DNA from: Actinomycetota bacterium
GTDB taxonomy: Bacteria > Actinomycetota > Actinomycetes > S36-B12 > UBA10799
Assembly: GCA_030837395.1 (NCBI GenBank)
Contig: JAUPKO010000024.1
Span: 1 to 6,690, forward strand
Length of the DNA stretch: 6,690 nt
Direction: 5' to 3'
The position numbers and the translations under genes were made by a program. The notes below the pieces were generated by a model that ran no database searches, was not told where the DNA came from, and saw only the letters and a program-made list of their open reading frames with translations. Below are positions 1 through 5,409 of this stretch, in pieces. Positions within the stretch are counted from its first letter, which is position 1. The number at the start of each line of letters is the position of its first letter.

Positions 1-1257
1 CGGCGTCGCGGACAGGCCAAGGCGCTTTTCGGCGTCGATGGTAAGGACTTTCCCATAGCTGGCCGCGCCGTAGCGGTGCACTTCGTCACCGACAAGCAGG
101 AGCCCGCTGGCGCGTCGGGCCTGGTTGATGAACAGCTCCGAAGATGCAGTAGGGGCGACAGCCACAACGACGCGGCTCGACCCAGGTTGAGTGAGCCAGT
201 CAACCAGTCGCACCTTCCAGTCGGTCTGTCCGGCTCCCGCCAGGTGCACGCGCCGGCCGGAGCCTTTGAGCTCGACTTTGAGCTGTTCCTCCCACTGCCC
301 GGCGACGAGTTCGGTTGGTGCCACCACGAGGACGGGCCCGTCGTGCTCGCTGATGGCCCGGATTCCGGTGACCGTCTTGCCAGAGCCGGTGGCGTGGGCA
401 AGGATTCCGCGGGAGCCGTTGTCCCGCCAGGCCGCCAGCCCGCGGGTTTGTTGCTTGCGGAGCTTGCGGCCGCCGTCGGAGGACCGGCTGCTGGCCCGTC
501 GCTGAAGGGCTTCCTGTTCCTGGACCAGTTCCTGCCAGTCCACTCTGGACGCTTCCTGCCTTAGCAGGCGCGTCAGTCCGGCGGGCAGATGGTCGACTTC
601 CACACCGGCGGATTTGCCCTGCCAAAGCTGGTCGAAGCGGCGTCGGGCGTGGGCGACCCGGTCGGCGTCGCGTCCGCCCAGCCACGACGGCCAGGCGTCG
701 ATGGACTCCACGTTCCCACCTCGGCTCAGCCCAAGAAAGGTCTCATTCGCCGAGCCGCGGAACCCCAGAGCCTCGCCCGTGGCGTCGGCGAAAACTCCGA
801 CTTTGTCGTGGAACATGGCCCGGCTGCTGCTGCTCGCATTCGGATGCACTGTGGCCAGCCGAACGTCCAGGATCCCTTCCGAGATGAGGGCTGCGAGCAC
901 GAGAGCGGGGTTGCGCAACTCGGGTGCATCAAGCAGAGCAGTGAATTCGCGGGACAGTTCCAGTGCGAGTTCGGAATCGTCACGGGCCTGATAGCCCAGC
1001 CGGATGGAACCCCCATCCGGGTCGGTGATAACCGGCGAGCACAGAAGCCGGAGGCGCCCTCCGCGGGCCGCGAAGGCGCGAAGCCCGCGCCAGTAGAGGA
1101 TGAAGGCGCCACTGGAGAAGTAGCCGGTGATCCGGTCGTAGCGCATGGCGCCGGACATGGCCGGTTCGTAGAAGTCAACGGCGAGGTCGTCGACGTCGGA
1201 GGCGTATTCGGTCTTCGGCGTCCAGGTGCCACCTGCCCAGCCTTGCCGCGGAGTCAT
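1..1257 (-). CDS. HKD (phospholipase D-like) nuclease fused to SF2 DEAD/DEAH helicase, C-terminus cut by window edge
   Basis: The reading frame is open from an ATG at 1257-1255 to the left edge: 419 residues, with the rest of the helicase missing. The N-terminus (about 20-60) has the FYEPAM...YDRITGYFSS pattern of PLD-superfamily domains in defence helicases. One HKD motif is visible: H150, K152, D157, then G168-S169-x-N171. A charged linker (about 230-270) leads to an SF2 motor: Q-motif-like RKLRKQQ (264-270), Walker A ATGSGKT (289-295), motif Ia VVAPTELV (311-318), DEVH box (391-394) and SATP (416-419). Motifs IV-VI lie outside the window. By family, the motor should use ATP to translocate on or remodel nucleic acid, and the HKD domain should cut phosphodiester bonds, normally as a dimer of two HKD sites. 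The start overlaps the upstream stop (TAATG), with AGGAAGG at 1266-1272 eight bases before it, so the two genes are probably translationally coupled. A defence or restriction role is inferred from architecture and neighbours. Confidence 0.9.
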   Translation of the reverse strand, partial: MTPRQGWAGGTWTPKTEYASDVDDLAVDFYEPAMSGAMRYDRITGYFSSGAFILYWRGLRAFAARGGRLRLLCSPVITDPDGGSIRLGYQARDDSELALELSREFTALLDAPELRNPALVLAALISEGILDVRLATVHPNASSSSRAMFHDKVGVFADATGEALGFRGSANETFLGLSRGGNVESIDAWPSWLGGRDADRVAHARRRFDQLWQGKSAGVEVDHLPAGLTRLLRQEASRVDWQELVQEQEALQRRASSRSSDGGRKLRKQQTRGLAAWRDNGSRGILAHATGSGKTVTGIRAISEHDGPVLVVAPTELVAGQWEEQLKVELKGSGRRVHLAGAGQTDWKVRLVDWLTQPGSSRVVVAVAPTASSELFINQARRASGLLLVGDEVHRYGAASYGKVLTIDAEKRLGLSATP

Positions 1258-1862
1258 TATGCCCGCCTTCCTGCGACGAGCCGTTCGATTGTCAGGTTCA
1301 GGCGGCGCGCGACGGCGGCTTCGAGGTGGCTGGCAGTGCACGCGACCACGACTTCGTCGACCTGACCTCGTAGGTGCCGTGTCTCCTCTGCGATGCCCTG
1401 GGCCATGGCTTCCAAGATCGTGCTGCGGGACACCTGCACATTTCGGGACCACACGATGCCTGTGCCCTGGTCGTAGATGCCCGCGTCCCAAAGAATGAAT
1501 GCACCCAGGTTCGGCTCGTATCCGGCCAAGAGGGGCCATCCGTCGTTCGACCAGTCCAGGTGGCCGGGCTCGCGGGCGGGGGCTAGTCCCGTTACCTGGA
1601 TGCGGAAGGTCCCTTCTTTGCGTTCGGATTCCGGAGCGGTTGCGCGATACAGGTACACCCTCAACGTCTTCGGTAGCGGGCTGCCGCAGTCGAGGGTGAG
1701 AGGGCGTACGGCGATGGCGTCCGGGTCGTGGTGCTCGCGGTCGCCGAGTGCATCAGCGAACGCCTTATGGGCGTCCTGGGTGTCGCCGCTGACGCGGCTT
1801 GCCGCGCGCGCCACAGGAGCCTGCTGGGTCATGTCTCCCAGCTTGACGTACGGGTACGTCAT
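1257..1862 (-). CDS. Uncharacterised 201-residue protein, first gene of the nuclease-helicase operon
   Basis: I do not recognise this with certainty. The centre (about 66-145) has the pattern LRVYLYRAT...GTFRIQVTG...LLAGYEP...FILWDAGIY...WSRNVQV. From memory this resembles domains found at the N-terminus of restriction-type endonucleases or beside methylases and helicases in actinobacteria; I see no catalytic motif of my own to support nuclease activity. It is soluble, with no signal peptide or membrane segment. Residues 145-200 look helical (STILEAMAQGIAEETRHLRG). The frame stays open upstream to a TTG at 1982, but I prefer the ATG at 1862-1860: conserved-looking protein begins at MTYPYVKLGD, and the 40 extra residues are low-complexity and cover the CCGGCCG repeats. 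The ribosome site for this start is weak (GGA seven bases upstream); an ATG at 1955 has GGAG but only three bases before it. Its stop TAA shares a base with the helicase ATG, so it is likely a partner or specificity factor of the HKD helicase. Confidence 0.75.
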   Translation of the reverse strand: MTYPYVKLGDMTQQAPVARAASRVSGDTQDAHKAFADALGDREHHDPDAIAVRPLTLDCGSPLPKTLRVYLYRATAPESERKEGTFRIQVTGLAPAREPGHLDWSNDGWPLLAGYEPNLGAFILWDAGIYDQGTGIVWSRNVQVSRSTILEAMAQGIAEETRHLRGQVDEVVVACTASHLEAAVARRLNLTIERLVAGRRA

Positions 1863-1870
1863 TTTGACGT
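1844..1870. promoter_or_regulatory. Candidate operator: two overlapping palindromes built from three ACGTCA half-sites
   Basis: Plus strand: TGACGTAC (1844-1851), GG, GTACGTCA (1854-1861) is a perfect 8-base inverted repeat. The same right half pairs again with TGACGT (1865-1870) across a TTT spacer, giving a second palindrome, ACGTCA-TTT-TGACGT (1856-1870). The two centres (1852.5 and 1863) are 10.5 bases apart, about one helical turn. The array covers the proposed start codon (1860-1862) of the leftward operon, where a repressor could block transcription or the folded RNA could hide the weak ribosome site. The symmetry is seen directly; an operator function is inferred. Part of it encodes TYPYV, so chance is possible. 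Confidence 0.4.
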
Positions 1871-1933
1871 CCGAAGGCGTATTGCTTCCCAGTCCACGAA
1901 GGGAAACAGCGCCGAGGTCGGGCCTTTCGCCTA

Positions 1934-1953
1934 CCGGCCGCCGGCCGCCGGCC
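1934..1953. repeat. Tandem heptamer CCGGCCG, nearly three copies
   Basis: CCGGCCG is repeated twice in full, followed by CCGGCC, in the stretch upstream of the preferred start at 1862. Each unit contains the palindrome CGGCCG, so the stretch could also fold. It lies inside the possible 40-residue N-terminal extension of the 201-residue protein, where it would encode Gly/Arg/Pro-rich sequence; this is one reason the longer start is disfavoured. Confidence 0.6.
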
Positions 1954-2234
1954 ATCCACTCCATCTGCGAAGGGCGTGGCAATGTGTAAGGCCTCTCGTG
2001 GCCGCCGTTCAGGTGTCACTTTGGCGCAGAAGATGACAAATTCTTCCATACAATCCCGGTGGCGCCTTCGCAGCCGGCTTCGGCCACCGTATGCCGAGCA
2101 GCGCGACAGAGCCATGGAAGTTGGGGCTGCTGGTGAGCCGTCCGTAACGCGTCGAGCTCGTAAGGACGGCCCCCGGTACCTGCCCCGGATTCGGTCAAAT
2201 CCTGTGAGGGGCCTGAACCCGTCGCTCGACCCAA

Positions 2235-2261
2235 GCAGGTGGGTCTGACCCTCAAACCTGC
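2235..2261. repeat. Imperfect inverted repeat, possible terminator or RNA hairpin
   Basis: GCAGGT (2235-2240) plus GGGTC (2241-2245) pair with GACCC (2247-2251) and ACCTGC (2256-2261), leaving a TCAA bulge (2252-2255) and a very tight loop at 2246. That is 11 paired positions, mostly G-C. There is no T-run on either side, so it is not a classical intrinsic terminator, although high-GC actinobacteria often lack the T-run. It may separate the two divergent units or be part of an unrecognised RNA. Confidence 0.35.
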
Positions 2262-2377
2262 CGCCGCGGCTCCGAGGTTCAACGTTTACGTCGCGTTGTC
2301 GACCAATCGCAGTCGTGCCGCGGGAGACAGCGTCCCCGGCCCACCCCAGGTTGCAGAATCACCTTCAGCCGACTTGC

Positions 2378-2638
2378 TCACGCCCGCAGGAGAACGACGG
2401 CTCCGTCGAGGCGCCGTTGGATAACTGACATGGTGGACAACAGGTCCAAAGCATCCAGCTCGGTGCCTGCGAATGGGAGGGACTGACCATGTAGCCTCCG
2501 TGGGTTTCTGAGCCACCTCAATACGGAGGGTGCCCGAAACACCACGCCAAAGCACTTGACCTCGGCCCCTTGTGGGCCTGCCTCATGATTATATGAGACT
2601 TGAATGGTGCCGCCTTGAGGGTTACGGTGCGCCAGCAT
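2378..2638 (-). other. Doubtful small leftward open frame (86 codons)
   Basis: An ATG at 2638-2636 has GAGG five bases upstream and opens 86 codons ending in TGA. The last third reads like real protein (LDALDLLSTMSVIQRRLDG), with mostly C/G third positions, while the first half has mixed third positions as in non-coding DNA. It overlaps the candidate promoter of the rightward operon. It could be a tiny gene, a remnant of a decayed one, or chance. No homology is recalled. Confidence 0.15.
2556..2597 (+). promoter_or_regulatory. Candidate promoter of the LmuC/LmuB-like operon
   Basis: The only AT-rich patch near the operon, TGATTATATGAG (2586-2597), contains -10-like hexamers (TATATG 2590-2595; TATGAG 2592-2597) and would place transcription start near 2600, about 55 bases before the chosen TTG. 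A good -35-like TTGACC (2556-2561) is too far upstream for standard spacing; TTGTGG (2570-2575) sits 16 bases before TATGAG. Two inverted repeats cover the area: GGCCC-CTTGT-GGGCC (2564-2578) and CTCAT-GATTAT-ATGAG (2582-2597), which may be regulator sites. The elements are seen; promoter activity is inferred. Confidence 0.35.
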
Positions 2639-2647
2639 TGCGACCTC

Positions 2648-2652
2648 GGAGG
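2648..2652 (+). promoter_or_regulatory. Ribosome binding site GGAGG deciding a TTG start
   Basis: GGAGG lies four bases before TTG at 2657-2659. The other in-frame starts lack a site: TTG at 2600 has none and would sit at the predicted transcription start, and ATG at 2678 is 25 bases from GGAGG with nothing closer. The spacing is slightly short but acceptable. Confidence 0.55.
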
Positions 2653-2656
2653 ACTA

Positions 2657-3328
2657 TTGGCCGGCCCGACGACTCGGATGCAGGACGCAGCACGCCTGCT
2701 AATGCTCATCAACGAGGCCGCTGAGGACATCACCGATGCCGACACCGCTGGCGACCCGGCGCTCGAGACAGCGATTGGCGTCGTCCGCACACAGGTGCGA
2801 CTGCAGAAGCTGGACTTCTGGGTTCGCAACCCAGACTACCTTGCGAACGAACTGCTCAGCGACTACGAGAACGGCGACCACGACCCTGTTCTTCTGCAGC
2901 TCGCAGGAGAGATTCTCGACAGCGAAGAGCCGGAGCTGCGGCGATACCCGATGCTGCGCTACATGTTCGGTGCATACGAGGACCTTGAAGACGCTCTAGC
3001 AGTGCTTAGGCAGGCCGACCTAGTCGTCAGGAGGAAGAAGGGGCGACCAGGTCACGTCGTCCAGACGAACTTCTTCCTGCTTCGGGCGGGCCGGGACACG
3101 GTCAAACTCATCCGGACCGATTACAAGGAGTTGGCTTGGTACTCGACAAGGTCAGCGTTGGTTGTCGAGCTGGCCGGCGGCCAGGGTGCGACGCAACTGA
3201 AGGACCGGCAGTACATCCAGGAGGAATACTTGAACACCCCCTACGGTGTGCGTATCCCGCCCATCGCCGAACGCGCACGCACGAGGCTGACAGGCCTCCG
3301 GACTGGGTTGACGGGTGAGTCGGAGTGA
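2657..3328 (+). CDS. ABC three-component system middle component-like protein (LmuC-like)
   Basis: This 223-residue protein is encoded directly before an SMC/Rad50-like ATPase. Two parts match what I recall of the small 'middle components' of ABC three-component/Lamassu systems: an N-terminal helical start (MQDAARLLMLINEA, from residue 8), the segment RLQKLDFWVRNPDYLANELL (48-67), and a central YPMLRYMFGAYEDLEDAL block (107-115 onward) running into QADLVVRRKKG, which reads like the recognition helix and wing of a winged-helix fold. The C-terminal third (about 130-205) is mixed, ending in a basic RARTRLTGLRTG tail. No catalytic motif is seen. By family it would bridge or regulate the ATPase and may bind DNA. 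It ends in TGA overlapping the ATPase GTG (GTGA), so the two are co-translated in similar amounts. The longer TTG start at 2600 would add 19 residues without a ribosome site. The gene call is firm; the family assignment is from motif memory, not a search. Confidence 0.8.
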   Translation: MAGPTTRMQDAARLLMLINEAAEDITDADTAGDPALETAIGVVRTQVRLQKLDFWVRNPDYLANELLSDYENGDHDPVLLQLAGEILDSEEPELRRYPMLRYMFGAYEDLEDALAVLRQADLVVRRKKGRPGHVVQTNFFLLRAGRDTVKLIRTDYKELAWYSTRSALVVELAGGQGATQLKDRQYIQEEYLNTPYGVRIPPIAERARTRLTGLRTGLTGESE

Positions 3329-5313
3329 GCGTCCCTAGCCCAGAAGTGCTGACTGCGACCATCGCTGCGAAAGCAAGGGTCGACCCAAGGATCGTCGGCA
3401 CTGTGCTGAAAGCCCAAGGGGTGTCGCTGGTGCCGGTGCCGCCGACAACCAGGTCACTGGACATTCGCCGCCTCTGCTTGTCTGGCACACGGGTGAACAC
3501 AGTGTGGGACGGTCCTTTCGAGAAGTCGTTTGAGTTCTCGGCTGGTGTGACGGCACTCATCACAGACCAGAACCTTCGAGGGAAGTCGACGGTTCTTGAG
3601 CTCATCAGTTGGGCACTTCGTGGGTCTCCGCGTCGGCTGCGTGATGACGTTCAGCCCTGGTTTTCGCGCATCGTTTTGGAGTACTCGGTGAACGGCATCC
3701 CGATGGCAGTTGTGATGAGGAAGGATGCCTCTGGCATGGTCGTGGACATCCTCCGTAGCTCTGACGCCAGCGTGTTGTCGGCGTACCTGGCGGGTGAGGA
3801 TGTGCCCGCAAGTTCAGTGCACGTCGTTGCCGGAGGTTTGGCGGAAGCTGCGTTCAATGCTCAGCAGCAAGAGCTGATGCTGTCGATGCTGCAACTCGAG
3901 CCCATTACCAACTTCCAGACACGTCAGGGCAGCGACCAGGGTGACCTCCGGGAGAACGGTTGGCCCGCTTACTTCGGTGGGGTGTACCTCCCTCAGGCGT
4001 CATCGGATGCACTTTTCGGGGACACCGTCTTCGCAGCCCTACCGGCTCGAATCTTGCAGCTGTTCTGCAACGTGCCGCTGATGAGCTCCCAGATTCGGCT
4101 CAAAACGATGGGAAAGCTCCGACGCCAGGACGAAGAGAATCAGCACCGTCGGCTTGTCGAGGACGCTGACGCACGCGCCAGCGAACGCGTTGAACTGCTA
4201 ACGGAGCTTGAGGAGGTCACCGCAAAGCTTGCGGAGCTACCTTCGGAGTCCGGCCGGACCTACGCCGTGATCGCCGACGAACTGGGGAAGGCAGAGAGGA
4301 CTCTCGAATCCCAATCCTCCGCAAGTCGCGGGGCGACCGCGACGTTAGAGGAGGCGAAGGCGGCTCGGCAGGCCGAGGAGCTACGTGTGAACAGCGTCCG
4401 CGAAACCGAACTGGCTGTGCTGCTCTTTCAGGGCTTGACGCCCAAGCACTGTCCTCGCTGCGAGCAGGAGATTGAGCGGCAGCGAACCGTGAAGGAAGAC
4501 ACCGACCACGAGTGTTCGGTGTGTACGAAACCGTTCCCAGGAGCCGACGCTGACACCGGAGACGAGGGCGAAGTCGAGGAAGTTGTCGATGCACTCGAGG
4601 CCCTGGGGTCAGCTGAGGAAGCAGCTCGCGACTCTGCCCTCGCGGCCTCCGCAGCGCTGGTTGAAGCACGCGGCGAGGTCGAGCGCCTTGCGGTGGAGCT
4701 GGCCGGTGCGAGCAGGTCGGACGAGTTCACGAGCCGGCTGAAGTTGCAGTTGGAGAAAGCTCGTCTCGAAGGTCGAGTTGCTGGTGTGCCCGAGCGGCCG
4801 ACCGAATTGCAGCGATCTGAGTCGCTACGGGTCATCGAGGCCGCAGCTGAGGTGCTGAACCGAGTCACAGGCGAGGCTGCGAAGAAGGTGTTTGAGGATC
4901 TGAACGCAGAGATTCTGGATCTTGGTCGGAAGTTCGGCATCAACAACTTGGAAAGCATCGCACTGAACCGCCAGGGCGGGATGGATGTGACGACCGCCGG
5001 GGTGAAGGTTCCCTTTACTCGGACGACTGGTGGTGAGCGCCTGCGTCTGCGGGTCGCGACCGTTGTGGCGCTTCTCAGGATCGGTGCCCGCGCTGGAGTC
5101 GGGTCCCATCCGGGCCTTCTCCTTCTGGACTCGCCTGGATCGGATGAGCTGACGGTGCACGACGAGGCGACTCTTCTGGAAGAGCTGGATTCGTTGAAGA
5201 CGGAACTGCCCGGACTTCAAGTTGTCATCGCGTCGGCGGAGCCTGCGGCTGTACAAGGGCACGTTCCAGAGGAGAACGTCTACTCGAGCCTTGACGGGAC
5301 ACCGTTGTGGTAA
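3325..5313 (+). CDS. SMC/Rad50-like ATPase with zinc-hook-like insert (LmuB / ABC-3C ATPase type)
   Basis: 662 residues, GTG start overlapping the upstream stop; GGGTGAG about eight bases upstream can act as ribosome site. An N-terminal extension (1-45) precedes the head. Walker A is at 81-89, DQNLRGKST: against GxNGxGKS two glycines are replaced (D81, L84), while N83, G86, K87 and S88 remain. A candidate Q-loop is at VYLPQ (220-224). Coiled coil runs about 263-365 and 415-530, rich in E/A/L/R. At its tip C376-x2-C379 and C397-x2-C400 form a two-CxxC zinc site, somewhat like a Rad50 hook but with both pairs in one chain. The signature TTGGE (567-571) and Walker B LLLLDSPG (598-605) follow; the usual catalytic Glu after the Asp is Ser603, and the usual H-loop histidine is absent (VVIASAEP). 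By family, ATP binding joins two heads to clamp or sense DNA ends. Short coils (about 100 residues) set it apart from true SMC and Rad50. Its Lamassu-type role is inferred from the paired small gene. Confidence 0.9.
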   Translation: MSVPSPEVLTATIAAKARVDPRIVGTVLKAQGVSLVPVPPTTRSLDIRRLCLSGTRVNTVWDGPFEKSFEFSAGVTALITDQNLRGKSTVLELISWALRGSPRRLRDDVQPWFSRIVLEYSVNGIPMAVVMRKDASGMVVDILRSSDASVLSAYLAGEDVPASSVHVVAGGLAEAAFNAQQQELMLSMLQLEPITNFQTRQGSDQGDLRENGWPAYFGGVYLPQASSDALFGDTVFAALPARILQLFCNVPLMSSQIRLKTMGKLRRQDEENQHRRLVEDADARASERVELLTELEEVTAKLAELPSESGRTYAVIADELGKAERTLESQSSASRGATATLEEAKAARQAEELRVNSVRETELAVLLFQGLTPKHCPRCEQEIERQRTVKEDTDHECSVCTKPFPGADADTGDEGEVEEVVDALEALGSAEEAARDSALAASAALVEARGEVERLAVELAGASRSDEFTSRLKLQLEKARLEGRVAGVPERPTELQRSESLRVIEAAAEVLNRVTGEAAKKVFEDLNAEILDLGRKFGINNLESIALNRQGGMDVTTAGVKVPFTRTTGGERLRLRVATVVALLRIGARAGVGSHPGLLLLDSPGSDELTVHDEATLLEELDSLKTELPGLQVVIASAEPAAVQGHVPEENVYSSLDGTPLW

Positions 5314-5409
5314 TCGGGCTCGGCGGTCCGGCCTGTTGGCGTGGGGTTGATGGTCGGGCACGGTAGGTCGGAGGTGTGTGGTTCGGTACGAGTGTGAGGA
5401 GGTCAGGTT
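5314..5409 (+). promoter_or_regulatory. Spacer before the third rightward gene, with strong ribosome site
   Basis: These 96 G-rich bases separate the ATPase stop from the next ATG. GAGGAGGT (5396-5403) sits six bases before ATG 5410, the best ribosome site in the window. I see no clear terminator hairpin and no convincing -35/-10 pair, so the downstream gene may be read from the ATPase promoter, although it is not translationally coupled to the ATPase as the first two genes are to each other. Confidence 0.6.

Larger units (their letters stand above)
1863..2656. other. Divergent intergenic region, about 800 bases, no confident gene
   Basis: This lies between the leftward operon start and the rightward ATPase operon. 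Six-frame reading gives only short open frames with arginine/proline-rich translations typical of non-coding high-GC DNA. It contains a CCGGCCG tandem repeat (1934-1953), an imperfect inverted repeat (2235-2261), a small leftward open frame of doubtful status (2378-2638) and a promoter-like stretch (2556-2597). No tRNA, transposase, integrase or CRISPR repeat was recognised. The length is large for a simple divergent promoter; decayed gene remnants or an unrecognised RNA are possible but not shown. Confidence 0.6.

Noticed and set aside
589..1365. 258-codon rightward open frame
   Set aside because: It lies antisense to the HKD nuclease domain and crosses the junction of the leftward operon. 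The opposite strand carries clear HKD and helicase motifs, and this translation shows none.
1863..1982. 40-residue N-terminal extension of the 201-residue protein from TTG 1982
   Set aside because: The extension covers the CCGGCCG tandem tract, gives Gly/Arg/Pro-rich sequence and has no ribosome site. ATG 1862 begins the protein-like sequence. The choice is probable, not proven.
2265..2300. Possible tRNA T-arm-like GAGGTTCAACG
   Set aside because: No acceptor stem, anticodon arm or D-arm can be built around it.
2600..2656. TTG 2600 as start of the small partner gene
   Set aside because: There is no ribosome site and it sits at the predicted transcription start. GGAGG before TTG 2657 fits better.
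3325..5313. Housekeeping SMC, RecN or Rad50
   Set aside because: The protein is far shorter, with coils of about 100 residues, a degenerate Walker A, DSP in Walker B and a small coupled partner gene. These point to a defence-type ABC ATPase instead.
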